A DNA stretch of 64,000 nt from an uncultured Bacteroidia bacterium (GCA_902785755.1 CACZZO010000013.1:1-64000), one strand, 5' to 3'. Counted from the first letter of the stretch, positions 1 to 8,624 are shown. The notes: a model not told the origin generated them from the sequence alone. A program made the numbers and translations.

Positions 1-176
1 TCCAAGGGATTGCCAAAGCCTTGGTTGGTCAAGGCTGCCGCGCCGCTGCTTCGTGGTCCCGCAGGTTCATCGCCGCGTTGGAACAAACCACCTTGGGCCA
101 TTGCTGCCATCGGAATAGACAATGCCATCACCATTGCCAACATTTTAAGTTTCTTTTTTGTCTTGATGTTTCGCAT
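1..176 (-). CDS. Secreted protein, N-terminal part only (runs off the window)
   Basis: Only the first 58 or so codons are present, reading leftwards from ATG at 176. They encode a basic n-region (RNIKTKKK), a hydrophobic stretch and a signal peptidase I type end (IPMAAMAQ), followed by a Gly/Pro/Ser-rich segment beginning GGLFQRGDEP. This is a clear export signal, with no lipobox cysteine. I do not recognise the mature protein. It lies downstream of the arginase-like gene on the same strand, but the VapD pair on the other strand separates them. A TATTTTTG box on the minus strand at 486-479 could be a distant promoter. Identity unknown. Confidence 0.6.
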   Translation of the reverse strand, partial: MRNIKTKKKLKMLAMVMALSIPMAAMAQGGLFQRGDEPAGPRSSGAAALTNQGFGNPL

Positions 177-606
177 GATTTGAAACCGTTTTTGCCCTTT
201 GGCTCAATTGGGCAATTTTAGAAACGACTACAGAGCGGAGCCTCCCAAACTTATCCTTATTTCCAGTAGTTGGGCTTGCACTCCCATGAAAAGAAAAATA
301 AAGATGATGGAAATGCTCCACTGTTTATGTAAGGTATTATGAATACACAAACATAACAGTGAAAGCAACCATCCTTCAAACCCTCTTTTCATTTGTGATT
401 GTGCAAGTTCACTACTGAAGAACAAAGCGAAGAATGCGCTTTCTCTGGCCGCTCCGATTTTTCCCGGAATGACGGGGGCAAAAATAGGGAAAAATTGTTT
501 TTGCAAGTACAAAATGACAACAAATTGAAAAATCTTCATTGGAATCCATTTTCAATCAAGAATTAATACTACTTTTGCACCAAATAAAACAAAGGAGGAA
601 AAAGCC
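177..606. other. Intergenic region with divergent promoters
   Basis: No convincing gene is seen here. A minus-strand ORF of 103 codons exists but has no family resemblance and overlaps promoter-like sequence. A plus-strand -7 box TACTTTTG at 570-577 precedes the 58-aa ORF and an AAAGGAGG-like ribosome binding site sits just before its ATG. A minus-strand TATTTTTG box lies at 486-479. Confidence 0.5.
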
Positions 607-783
607 ATGAAAGTAGGAGACAAAGTGATGATTTCGCCCGAAGTTACCAACAAAGATGACTGGGAAGAAGGCAAAGTCATAGATGTGGAAGCCAATCCAT
701 TTGTTGGAATAGTCATTTCAGCTAAGACCAACGAGGGAGAAGTTTTCTTCGAAAAAGAGTGTTTGTTTAAAAAGGTTTCCTAA
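607..783 (+). CDS. 58-aa protein upstream of VapD, candidate antitoxin
   Basis: ATG at 607 follows a strong AAAGGAGG ribosome binding site and a TACTTTTG promoter box at 570-577. The product begins MKVGDKVMISPEV and is rich in acidic residues and valine, suggesting a small beta-rich fold; there is no transmembrane segment. It ends five bases before the vapD start, so the two are almost certainly co-transcribed. VapD nucleases in other bacteria are often paired with a small upstream antitoxin (VapX in Haemophilus), so by position this is the best antitoxin candidate. That role is inference; the sequence itself matches no antitoxin family I recognise. Confidence 0.65.
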   Translation: MKVGDKVMISPEVTNKDDWEEGKVIDVEANPFVGIVISAKTNEGEVFFEKECLFKKVS

Positions 784-788
784 TTCCT

Positions 789-1070
789 ATGTTTGCTTTG
801 AGTTTTGACATGGTCGTTTCCGACCTCAAAAAGTATTATGGGGAACCCTATAACAGTGCTTATTGGGAAATTAAGCAAACATTGGTGAAATGCGGATTTT
901 ATTGGATTCAAGGCAGCACCTATATGACCCGCTCCGATGATCTTGCAAAACTTTTTCTTGCCATTGAGACTTTGAAAAGCATGGATTGGTTCCGTAAGTC
1001 TGTACGCGATATTCGCGGATACAAAGTGGAAAACTGGTCCGATTTCACTGCTATTGTGAAAAACGGCTGA
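789..1070 (+). CDS. vapD: VapD-family endoribonuclease toxin
   Basis: The 93-aa product has the VapD pattern throughout: N-terminal MFALSFDMVV, the central GFYWIQGSTYMTRSDDLAKLF and the C-terminal WFRKSVRDIRGYKVENWSDF. VapD proteins have a Cas2-like ferredoxin fold and cleave RNA; they act as toxins or in persistence. Length is normal for the family. It is the second gene of a two-gene transcript with the 58-aa ORF and lies opposite in orientation to both flanking genes, as expected for a small inserted toxin module. Family call is secure; activity is not shown here. Confidence 0.88.
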   Translation: MFALSFDMVVSDLKKYYGEPYNSAYWEIKQTLVKCGFYWIQGSTYMTRSDDLAKLFLAIETLKSMDWFRKSVRDIRGYKVENWSDFTAIVKNG

Positions 1071-1091
1071 TTTCCACTTCTTCCCAAACCC

Positions 1092-2267
1092 TTACATCAA
1101 CTTCTGGTAAAACTGCCACCATTTGTCGGGCAGTTCGTTGCGCATGGCTTGGTCGTAGTCTTCCTTCGAGCAGGGGATGAAATGATGCCGCTCATAGCGT
1201 TTGTCGTCGTTTTGCAGGAACGACATGTCCATCCACCACTTGCCCGTGATTTTGTGGCAAAGGAAAACCACATCGTTTTGATTCTCACCAATTTGTACGA
1301 TGTAACGCTTGAAGTCGGTGCTGGTCACGGTCGGGATGTCGTCTTGGCGGTTGGCATAGCCTTCGATGAAATACCAAATCATCTCGGCGATGAGGTTGGC
1401 TGTGCGCGAGTTGATGTCGTAGTGCGGGTTGTACTCGAAGAAGCCGATGGACGAGAGTTTGAAACTCAATCCGGCATAGCGCGTCATGCGGCAGGCTTCC
1501 TCACCGTTGAAGCCGTTGGGTGAGGCGTTCTTCACTCCAGGAGCATCGGAGGCACGGACGGCTGCGATGTCGAAACTCAAAAGGTTGGCATTGCGGATGA
1601 GCGGCTCGGTCAGTTCGATGTTTTGCTTGATGCTGCCCAAACGATAGGCATCGAAAAGCAACTGTTTCATTAACTCAATATTCTCTGTGTCAACATAATA
1701 CGACTGGTAGCCGATGTTGGTGAAGTTGAACAGGAAATTGGGCTGGTGCAAGATGATATGACTCAGATAAGAGTGCGAATTGAGGGCTTCTTGGTCGTTG
1801 CCGATGTCGAACATAGGGTCGACGGCGGCAATGTTGATGAGCTTGCCCGTAGGCTCATACACTTGGTACATCGTATAGGTCAAGTCTTGTCCCGCCCCGA
1901 TGACGATGGGCACGATTTTGTTCTTCAGCAACTCCGTAAGCACCTGATTGAAGGCAAAATAGGTGTCGTTGATTTCCTTCCCAATCCTCACATTGCCAAT
2001 GTCGATGATTTTCAGTTGTGGCCAATGGTTGAAGAGTTGGTAGAGTGCTTTGCGGATGTAATCGACGCCATCGGCGCAGCCTTTGTTGTCGACCGCGCCG
2101 CGTTCTTCCTTGACTCCGATGATGGCCAAGTCCACGCCTTCAAGGTCGGGGAAATTGTCTTCAGTCCGATAGATGCCGATGGTTTCGCCCAAGGTCAATT
2201 TTCCGGGCCGAAACGCCACACTGAAACATTTTTCAGAAATAGGTTCAAGGAATGTGCTGATGTCCAT
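1092..2267 (-). CDS. Arginase-fold (ureohydrolase-like) protein with degenerate metal site; formimidoylglutamase homologue
   Basis: The 391-aa protein aligns by motif order with ureohydrolases (arginase, agmatinase, formimidoylglutamase). The manganese ligands are mostly replaced: GGGHD is GAGQD, the D-x-H-x-D motif is DPMFD, and S-x-D-x-D-x-x-D-P is SFDIAAVRASDAP. A C-terminal extension rich in aromatic residues (WWMDMSF, KWWQFYQ) follows. From memory, this Gln-containing version is a Bacteroidota clade usually annotated formimidoylglutamase. With so many ligands lost, classical two-metal hydrolysis is doubtful. It follows the deoxyhypusine-synthase homologue on the same strand, separated by 113 bases holding a palindromic repeat. 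Confidence 0.75.
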   Translation of the reverse strand: MDISTFLEPISEKCFSVAFRPGKLTLGETIGIYRTEDNFPDLEGVDLAIIGVKEERGAVDNKGCADGVDYIRKALYQLFNHWPQLKIIDIGNVRIGKEINDTYFAFNQVLTELLKNKIVPIVIGAGQDLTYTMYQVYEPTGKLINIAAVDPMFDIGNDQEALNSHSYLSHIILHQPNFLFNFTNIGYQSYYVDTENIELMKQLLFDAYRLGSIKQNIELTEPLIRNANLLSFDIAAVRASDAPGVKNASPNGFNGEEACRMTRYAGLSFKLSSIGFFEYNPHYDINSRTANLIAEMIWYFIEGYANRQDDIPTVTSTDFKRYIVQIGENQNDVVFLCHKITGKWWMDMSFLQNDDKRYERHHFIPCSKEDYDQAMRNELPDKWWQFYQKLM

Positions 2268-2301
2268 ATTGGAAGTTGTTCAGAAGACGCGAAATATACA
2301 G

Positions 2302-2358
2302 CCGGTAGGGACAAGGGGTCATAACCCCTTGTTGGCGTTATTCGCCTTTCCCTACCGG
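2302..2358. repeat. REP-like palindromic repeat, copy 1
   Basis: Nested perfect inverted repeats: outer arms CCGGTAGGG (2302-2310) and CCCTACCGG (2350-2358), inner arms ACAAGGGG (2311-2318) and CCCCTTGT (2325-2332) around TCATAA. A diverged second copy with the same plan lies at 27662-27712 upstream of radA. It could also act as a hairpin in the transcript between the two minus-strand genes. Confidence 0.75.
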
Positions 2359-2380
2359 ACGTATCGTTATGTCACGTCAA

Positions 2381-3415
2381 TTAATGGTAAAGTTTTTGCC
2401 AGTTCTTATACTCGCGGTCTTTCCACGGTGCATTGTGGTAGGCGTAACTGACGATGGCGGGGATGACAGTGGTGCCTTCGGCATAGACCATCTGCTGGAG
2501 TTCCTCGCTCACCTTGCCCCACGAGCCGGCCTCAAGCAGCGTCGATGACGAGCAGGCGCCGTCGCGCACATCGGCCACGGTGATTTGGATGGCATATTTG
2601 TGCATAGGCACCTCAACGCCAAGGATTTCGGCGCAAACCACGGTGTCTTGGGCAAAGTTCTTGGGTGTGCCGCCACCGACCATAAACAGGCCACTTTCAG
2701 GGCTGTTCATCTTGATTTCGGTGAGTTCGAGGAAGTCGGCCACACTATCAATGCTGACGTAAGGCTTGCCAGCCTTTTTGCGGAGCCACTGGTGCTTGCC
2801 GATGCCGAAACCGGCGCTGCTGTCGCTGAAGGCAGGGCAGAAAATCGGAACACCACACTCGTAGCAGGTCTGGATGAGGCTCTCTTTCTTCACGCCGTGA
2901 CCGTTGGCCAACCATTTGCCGACTTCATAAAGGAACTCGCGGCTGCTGTAAGGACGGCACTCCAAAGTGTCGGCCACATCGCAAGTAGCTTGGTCGCAGG
3001 CTTGCAGTTCTTCCTCGTCGATGAAGGTATCATAGATGCGGTCGATATAAAGTTCGCGCAGTTTCGTGTCGGGAATGACGTTCTCCTTCGTGCCGATATA
3101 GTGCTTGTAGCCAAGGGCTTCGAAGAGGTCCATGTCGATGATGCTGGCACCCGTGGCAACCACAGCGTCAACCATCTTGTTTCTGACCATCTCCACATAC
3201 ACCTGCATACAGCCGGCAGCCGAGGTGGAACCGGCGATGGTGAGGATGTTGGTGCAGTCCTTCTCTGCAATCATCTGGCAGAGGATGTCGGCAGCGCGGG
3301 CCGTGTCGCGCGAGGTGAACGACATCTTGCGCATGGCATTGATCAATTCGGTCGAGTCGTACTTCTTGATGTCGATATGTTCGACAACGTCTTTCAGTAA
3401 GTCTTTTTTCTCCAT
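2381..3415 (-). CDS. Deoxyhypusine synthase family protein
   Basis: The 344-aa product has the family's NAD-binding core segments (ILTIAGSTSAAG, VVATGASIIDMDLFEALG, GVPIFCPAFSDSSAG) and the C-terminal SWGKV segment that carries the catalytic lysine of deoxyhypusine synthase. Bacteria lack eIF5A, so bacterial members are thought to make polyamines such as homospermidine or related aminobutyl transfers. The downstream neighbour is arginase-fold, which fits an arginine/polyamine theme, but that protein lacks its metal site, so a joint pathway is only a suggestion. Exact substrate cannot be read from the sequence. Confidence 0.85.
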   Translation of the reverse strand: MEKKDLLKDVVEHIDIKKYDSTELINAMRKMSFTSRDTARAADILCQMIAEKDCTNILTIAGSTSAAGCMQVYVEMVRNKMVDAVVATGASIIDMDLFEALGYKHYIGTKENVIPDTKLRELYIDRIYDTFIDEEELQACDQATCDVADTLECRPYSSREFLYEVGKWLANGHGVKKESLIQTCYECGVPIFCPAFSDSSAGFGIGKHQWLRKKAGKPYVSIDSVADFLELTEIKMNSPESGLFMVGGGTPKNFAQDTVVCAEILGVEVPMHKYAIQITVADVRDGACSSSTLLEAGSWGKVSEELQQMVYAEGTTVIPAIVSYAYHNAPWKDREYKNWQKLYH

Positions 3416-3473
3416 TTTTTGTATTCGATTTAAGATTTAAAATTCAAAATTTAAGATGTCAAAAGGAATATAA

Positions 3474-4358
3474 TCATTGTTCTCCCTCGTCCTTAACTTC
3501 TTTCGGCAGTTTCGGAGAGGTCTTTTCTATCTGTTTTTCATGGCTTGCCACTCGACGCTCCACCTTCTTGATGTCTTCGGCGACTGGCAGGTTTTCCGGT
3601 CGGATGCCTCTTTGTCCCAGCATCTGACGAACACTGATATTGTTTTGAACATGTTCTTGTGTGATGGAAATTTCGCCTTGCAAGTCTTTTTGTTCCACAT
3701 TGTAGTTGGTCATTTCTGTTGCAAGGTTTTTTGCGGCAATAGTCAGTGTGGGAAGAAAATCAGCCAACGGTCGGCTTGATTTGATGCCAAGGCGTTTCTT
3801 CATGTCTTCCGTTGTGTTGCCACCAAACAAAGCAGTATCGCCTTTCGAGCGGATTCTGCCAAAGCCTTTGTCGTCAACACCACGTTCATAGATGTTGCGC
3901 GACAGTTGTTTTTCGGAAGTGCGCAAACGCTCGCGGGTTTCCAATCGTGATAGTTGGTTAAGATGTTCCGCGATTAATTCGGCTCGACGGGTTTGCAATG
4001 CAAAATATCCCTGAGCGAAAGCAATTTCTTCCTTTTTCGGGTCACCATTCTGCGCAATCAGGTAACAGGCGTATCGGGTAAGCATGAAATCGGTGATTTC
4101 TCTTTGCGACCCGCTTCCCAAAGTGACCATTTTCGTGACCTCACGAAAATGGTCATCTACATTGATATTCTGTGTTTTACAGGATTCAACGGCTCGGCTG
4201 ATAGCCACAAGGAAATTTTCCCAACGGGCATAGCCTAAAACAGGCTGCAACTCCCTCGCAAACCAAATCTCCACTTGTTCCTGACCATCATCGCTCTTGA
4301 TGAAATGCATGATTTCGTCAAAAGTCTGCTTATGCTGATTGATTCTTGCAATATCCAT
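3474..4358 (-). CDS. dinD: DNA-damage-inducible protein D (DinD-like)
   Basis: The 294-aa product has the DinD hallmark N-terminus: FDEIMHF, then VEIWFARELQPVLGYARWENF, then TDFMLTRYACYLIAQNGDP and FAQGYFALQTRR, a BRO-N/antirepressor-like domain; the C-terminal half is charged and probably helical. E. coli DinD is SOS-induced and inhibits RecA filament function. A TATTTTTGC box in the minus direction at about 4392-4383 precedes the gene. I see no LexA box. It sits between topA and the deoxyhypusine-synthase gene like an inserted accessory gene. Confidence 0.85.
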   Translation of the reverse strand: MDIARINQHKQTFDEIMHFIKSDDGQEQVEIWFARELQPVLGYARWENFLVAISRAVESCKTQNINVDDHFREVTKMVTLGSGSQREITDFMLTRYACYLIAQNGDPKKEEIAFAQGYFALQTRRAELIAEHLNQLSRLETRERLRTSEKQLSRNIYERGVDDKGFGRIRSKGDTALFGGNTTEDMKKRLGIKSSRPLADFLPTLTIAAKNLATEMTNYNVEQKDLQGEISITQEHVQNNISVRQMLGQRGIRPENLPVAEDIKKVERRVASHEKQIEKTSPKLPKEVKDEGEQ

Positions 4359-4419
4359 AATTCTTCCTAATGCTTAGGCACTGCAAAAATAGTCAAAACA
4401 AGTGACAAGCGCAAATTAA

Positions 4420-6741
4420 TTATTTCTTCCTCACCACCTTCTTCTTAGGCGCGTTCTTGGGGTCTTCCATGATGGCCATGCAGTCTTTGTGGCTCAGCGT
4501 GGAGGGGTTGGTGTCTTTCGGAATCTTGTAGTTGCTCTTCTTATAAGAAATGTATGGCCCGAAACGGCCGTTCATCACGCGCAGGTCGGGGTCTTCGTCG
4601 AAGGTGAGGATGATGTTGTCCAAGTCCTTCTGCCGCTTCTCGTTGATGATTTCGACGGCGCGGTCGTATTCCACGAGGGAAGGATTGTCGGTTTTGGCAA
4701 GGCTATAGAACTTGTTGTCGTGGCGGATGTAAGGCCCGAAACGACCCACAGCCACCGTGATTTCCTTGCCCTCAAACTCGCCGAGGATGCGTGGGAAGTC
4801 GAACAGTTTCAGCACTTCCTCCAAAGTGACGCTATCAATGCTCATGTCTTTCTTCAGGCCGGCAAAACGGGGCTTCTCTTCCGATTCGGTGTCGCCGATT
4901 TGCGCCACCGGACCGAAACGCCCGACTTTCACATACACATTCTTGCCCGTGGCAGGGTCTTGGCCGAGAAGTTTCTCGCCGCTGAACTTGCCCGAGGTCT
5001 CCGTGGTGGAGATAACCTGCTTGTGGAAGTCCTTGTAGAAGTCCCTGATCATCGCGTTCCATTGGCGTTGGCCTTCGGCAATCTTGTCGAATTCTTTCTC
5101 CACGTTGGCGGTGAAGTTGTAGTCGATGATGCTTTCAAAGTATTGGGTCAGGAATTTGTTCACCAAAATCCCGATGTCGGTAGGCAGCAGTTTGCCCTTC
5201 TCGGCACCGTAGTTTTCCTTGCTTGTTTTGTCGCTTATCTTGTTGTTTTTCAGGCTGATGATTTGATAAGTCAACGGCTCGCCCTTGATGTCGCCTTTGG
5301 TCACATATTCGCGTTTTTGGATGGTTGAGATGGTTGGCGCGTATGTGGAAGGACGCCCGATGCCCAATTCCTCCATCTTTTTCACGAGGCTGGCCTCGGT
5401 GTAGCGCAGCGGATGGCGCGTGAAGCGTTGCTGGGCCTCCATCTTGTCCAAGTCGAGCATGGTGCCGACCTCGATGGGCGGTAGGATGGCGGCGGTGTCT
5501 TCGGTGCGGTCGTCGTCGTAACTTTCCATATAAACTTTCAGGAAACCGTCGAACAAAATGACCTCACCCGTGGCCATAAACTGCCTGTCGTTGGTCGAAA
5601 TGCCGATGTTCACGTTGGTTCTTTCCATTTGAGCATCAGCCATTTGCGAAGCAATGGTGCGTTTCCAAATCAGTTCGTAGAGTTTGCGCTCGTCGGCGGA
5701 GCCTTTGATGGTGTGTTGATCCAAGTAGGTCGGGCGAATGGCTTCGTGGGCCTCTTGTGCGCCCTTGGTCTTGGTTTGGTATTGGCGGGTTTTCACATAT
5801 TCCGCACCGTAGTTTTCGGTGATTTCCTTCTTGGCCATACCGAGGGCGAGGCTCGAAAGATTCACCGAGTCGGTACGCATATAGGTGATTTTTCCGGATT
5901 CATAGAGTTGCTGTGCGATGCGCATCGTGTTGGCCACCGAAAAACCGAGTTTTCTCGCGGCCTCCTGTTGCAAGGTCGAGGTGGTGAAAGGCGGCGCGGG
6001 ATACCTCGCGGCGGGTTTTTTCTCAATGGCTTCCACCTTGTAGTTTGCATTGATGCACGACTCCACAAACTTGCGCGTTTCTTCCTCAGTATCAAAGCGA
6101 TTGGGCAATTCGGCGGCGATGGTGTATTCCTGTCCATCCTTCATAAAAGTGAATTGCGCCGTCACGCGATAGGCACTGGTCTGCACGAAATTCTTGATTT
6201 CCTCCTCGCGCTCCACGATGAGGCGCACGGCCACCGACTGTACACGACCTGCTGACAATGAGGGTTTTACCTTCTTCCAAAGCAGGGGCGAGAGTTCGTA
6301 ACCCACGAGGCGGTCGAGCACGCGGCGGGCTTGTTGGGCGGCCACGAGTCCCATATCGATATCGCGTGGATTCTCGATGGCGTTGAGAATGGCCGATTTG
6401 GTGATTTCGTGGAAAACGATACGTTTCGTGTCTTTCTTCTTCAGGTCAAGGGCTTCGTAAAGATGCCACGATATGGATTCTCCTTCGCGGTCTTCATCGG
6501 ATGCAAGCCACACGGTATCAGAGGCTTTCGAGAGTTTCCTCAACTCGGCCACGAGTGCTTTCTTGTCGTCCGAAATCTCGTATTCGGGTTCAAAATCCTT
6601 CTCGATATTGACGCTTAAAGTATTCTTGTTCAAGTCGCGCACGTGTCCGTAGCTCGACTTCACCGTGTATTCTTTGCCCAAAAAACCCTCGATGGTTTTG
6701 GCTTTGGCCGGTGACTCCACGATAACTAAATTCTTTGCCAT
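4420..6741 (-). CDS. topA: DNA topoisomerase I
   Basis: The 773-aa protein starts with the Toprim motif (LVIVESPAKAKTIEGFLG), contains DEDREGE for metal binding, and the catalytic tyrosine lies in ITYMRTDSVNLS near residue 289. Three C-terminal GRFGP repeats (VGRFGPVAQIGD, VGRFGPYIRHDN, NGRFGPYISYKK) replace the four-cysteine zinc ribbons of E. coli TopA, as is usual in Bacteroidota. The protein ends in a lysine-rich tail (KKKVVRKK). It relaxes negative supercoils in the nucleoid. A minus-strand TAATTTTGC box lies upstream, near 6820. Housekeeping and complete. Confidence 0.97.
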   Translation of the reverse strand: MAKNLVIVESPAKAKTIEGFLGKEYTVKSSYGHVRDLNKNTLSVNIEKDFEPEYEISDDKKALVAELRKLSKASDTVWLASDEDREGESISWHLYEALDLKKKDTKRIVFHEITKSAILNAIENPRDIDMGLVAAQQARRVLDRLVGYELSPLLWKKVKPSLSAGRVQSVAVRLIVEREEEIKNFVQTSAYRVTAQFTFMKDGQEYTIAAELPNRFDTEEETRKFVESCINANYKVEAIEKKPAARYPAPPFTTSTLQQEAARKLGFSVANTMRIAQQLYESGKITYMRTDSVNLSSLALGMAKKEITENYGAEYVKTRQYQTKTKGAQEAHEAIRPTYLDQHTIKGSADERKLYELIWKRTIASQMADAQMERTNVNIGISTNDRQFMATGEVILFDGFLKVYMESYDDDRTEDTAAILPPIEVGTMLDLDKMEAQQRFTRHPLRYTEASLVKKMEELGIGRPSTYAPTISTIQKREYVTKGDIKGEPLTYQIISLKNNKISDKTSKENYGAEKGKLLPTDIGILVNKFLTQYFESIIDYNFTANVEKEFDKIAEGQRQWNAMIRDFYKDFHKQVISTTETSGKFSGEKLLGQDPATGKNVYVKVGRFGPVAQIGDTESEEKPRFAGLKKDMSIDSVTLEEVLKLFDFPRILGEFEGKEITVAVGRFGPYIRHDNKFYSLAKTDNPSLVEYDRAVEIINEKRQKDLDNIILTFDEDPDLRVMNGRFGPYISYKKSNYKIPKDTNPSTLSHKDCMAIMEDPKNAPKKKVVRKK

Positions 6742-6911
6742 AGTCTCAATTTTTCACTTTTGGAGGGGAGGTTTGCCCCCGTTAAACTCCGTTCAATGCT
6801 TCGCATTTCGCGTGCAAAATTAGTGGAATAAAAGCGGACAAAACACACTTTTTTGGAAAAATTTTTTTATATGGTTGATTGACAACAAGATAATTTTGTA
6901 CTTTTGCACCA

Positions 6912-7631
6912 ATGAAAACGCTTTTGCACTACGCCATCAATGCCGCACTTGAGGCCGGAAAGGCCATTATGGAGGTTTATGCACAACCTTTCGAGGTTTA
7001 CACCAAAGACGATGACTCACCTGTCACGCAAGCCGACCTTCGTGCCAGCAACATCATCAAGGAAATGCTGAAACCCACGGGATTGCCTTTCGTCAGCGAA
7101 GAGGATTTGCCCCCTGACCGTTCGCAATTCAACCGCTATTGGCTCGTTGACCCATTGGACGGCACAGCCGAATTCGTGAAGCGCAACGGCGAATTTACGG
7201 TGAACATCGCCCTGATTGACAACAAACAACCCGTTTTGGGCGTGATTTATGCGCCGGTTTTAGACAAACTTTGGACTTCGGAAGACAAAAACCTCTCAAC
7301 ATTCAACACTCAACACTCAACTTTCACCGTATTGGTCAGCCGCTCGCACCGCACGCCCGAGGTGGACGCATATATTAATAAGGTATTGCGCCCCGCCCAT
7401 CCCGACCTCGTCATCGATACCCAAGGTAGCAGCCTCAAGTTCGCCCGTCTTGCTGAAGGCAGTGCCGATGTTTACGTTTGCTACAGCAAGACCAAGGAAT
7501 GGGACACCGCCGCCGCCGATGCCATCCTCCGCGCCGCCGGTGGCAAGGTGCTCCGAATTAGCGACGGGTTTCCTTTGGAATACAGCAAGAAAGAATATCC
7601 TAATCCGCCGTTTGTGGCTTGGGCAAAATAG
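6912..7631 (+). CDS. cysQ: 3'(2'),5'-bisphosphate nucleotidase
   Basis: The 239-aa protein belongs to the inositol monophosphatase fold: DPLDGTAEFVKRNGEFTVNIALI carries the DPxDGT metal motif and the second motif is EWDTAAADAILRAAGG. CysQ hydrolyses 3'-phosphoadenosine 5'-phosphate to AMP in sulfur assimilation. An in-frame run of simple repeat (7296-7322) adds residues LSTFNTQHSTF before FTVLVSRSH. The overlapping boxes TAATTTTG (6891-6898) and TACTTTTG (6899-6906) end only 5-13 bases before the ATG, so the transcript leader must be very short or absent. Confidence 0.9.
   Translation: MKTLLHYAINAALEAGKAIMEVYAQPFEVYTKDDDSPVTQADLRASNIIKEMLKPTGLPFVSEEDLPPDRSQFNRYWLVDPLDGTAEFVKRNGEFTVNIALIDNKQPVLGVIYAPVLDKLWTSEDKNLSTFNTQHSTFTVLVSRSHRTPEVDAYINKVLRPAHPDLVIDTQGSSLKFARLAEGSADVYVCYSKTKEWDTAAADAILRAAGGKVLRISDGFPLEYSKKEYPNPPFVAWAK
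7296..7322. repeat. In-frame simple repeat within cysQ
   Basis: TCAACATTCAACACTCAAC followed by another ACTCAACT: a tandem array of TCAACA[C/T] units inside the coding sequence. It preserves the frame and lies in a surface loop position between the CysQ strand ending TSEDKN and the FTVLVSR strand. Confidence 0.6.
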
Positions 7632-7673
7632 TTGTATTTTTGCGCCCAACAAACAGCTAAGCATCAGAAAGAT

Positions 7674-8528
7674 ATGAAAATAGAATTGCCGCAAAGCATC
7701 GAATTGAAAAAACATGCTGGTTTTTGGAAACAGATTGGAATGATCATCATCGGTACCACCATCTCTTTGGTGCTTACCATTGGAGCGAGTATGGCGCTTG
7801 AACTCAGAGAACGGGCCAACGACCGCCGGCTGTCTGCCCTTATGGTGATGGGCACCATAGAGGATTTTGCCAATGGCATTGACGAGATTGTTGTACAACA
7901 ACAGCATTGCGACTCGATTTGCGCCTGGCTCCTCAGTGTGCCTGTCGATGAACTGGAACTGATGCCAAAAGAAACCTTGCAGGACTTGGTGATTGATGCC
8001 GTGAGCAACAGTTTCGTTTCGTTCGACAAAGCCGCCGAAAACATTTTTTCAAACAATCTTGAAACATGGAAAAACTTGGGTAATTTCCAGTTTATCAGCA
8101 ATGTCGGTGACTGTTTTACGCGAATGCACAGCATCGAGGATTATTGGAACAACAGGGTGAAAGAGGAGGAAAAAATCTTCGATGACATCAGCGGGAACCC
8201 CGAGCAATATCCTGGAAAACATATTTGCACAAAATGGTTGCGAAATGACAATGTGCGCCAAACGATGGTAATGAAGCACAACTGGATTTGCTGGCTGCAT
8301 TATCAGGCCGAACTCATGCGCTATACCAACAAGCAGAATATGAGCGTGATAGGCATCTCAGAGAAAGAATTGAAGGAGTTTATGGAGGAATATCATAAGG
8401 AAATCGTCATCAAGGAGCAAGCTCCCGTCAGTGATGATTTCTACACTCCGATTCTCAAGCCGGAAAACCTTTACACTTTAGAGATTTATCAAAAACAGCT
8501 TGATAGTTTAAAGATGCTACACCGTTGA
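7674..8528 (+). CDS. Single-span inner-membrane protein of unknown function
   Basis: Start chosen at ATG 7674, downstream of a TATTTTTGC promoter box near 7635; the ORF extends further 5' but would overlap that promoter. The 284-aa product has a short cytoplasmic basic/polar N-terminus, one hydrophobic helix at about residues 19-45 (GMIIIGTTISLVLTIGASMAL), and a long, mostly helical, probably periplasmic domain with several tryptophans. From memory it resembles small Bacteroidota membrane proteins annotated as domain of unknown function. No catalytic motif seen. It stands alone between cysQ and the TPR regulator. Confidence 0.65.
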   Translation: MKIELPQSIELKKHAGFWKQIGMIIIGTTISLVLTIGASMALELRERANDRRLSALMVMGTIEDFANGIDEIVVQQQHCDSICAWLLSVPVDELELMPKETLQDLVIDAVSNSFVSFDKAAENIFSNNLETWKNLGNFQFISNVGDCFTRMHSIEDYWNNRVKEEEKIFDDISGNPEQYPGKHICTKWLRNDNVRQTMVMKHNWICWLHYQAELMRYTNKQNMSVIGISEKELKEFMEEYHKEIVIKEQAPVSDDFYTPILKPENLYTLEIYQKQLDSLKMLHR

Positions 8529-8547
8529 TTTTTAAAGCATTAATGAA

Positions 8548-8582
8548 AAATCCGCACCAATCCGCACCATCATTTCCTTGAC
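8548..8582 (+). promoter_or_regulatory. Operator-like direct repeat, copy 1 (regulator promoter)
   Basis: A 35-bp sequence containing AATCCGCACC twice in tandem followed by ATCATTTCCTTGAC. The identical 35 bp recurs at 10381-10415 in front of the next operon. It ends about 30 bases upstream of the TACTTTTG box (8612-8619) of the regulator gene. The arrangement fits an autoregulated operator. Confidence 0.7.
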
Positions 8583-8624
8583 AAACTATGCCTTCGTCGG
8601 GAATAATTCCTTACTTTTGTGCCT

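Noticed and set aside
228..539. 103-codon minus-strand ORF with hydrophobic stretches
   Set aside because: It overlaps a minus-strand promoter box, has no ribosome binding site that I can see and no family resemblance; more likely leader sequence of the gene at 1-176.
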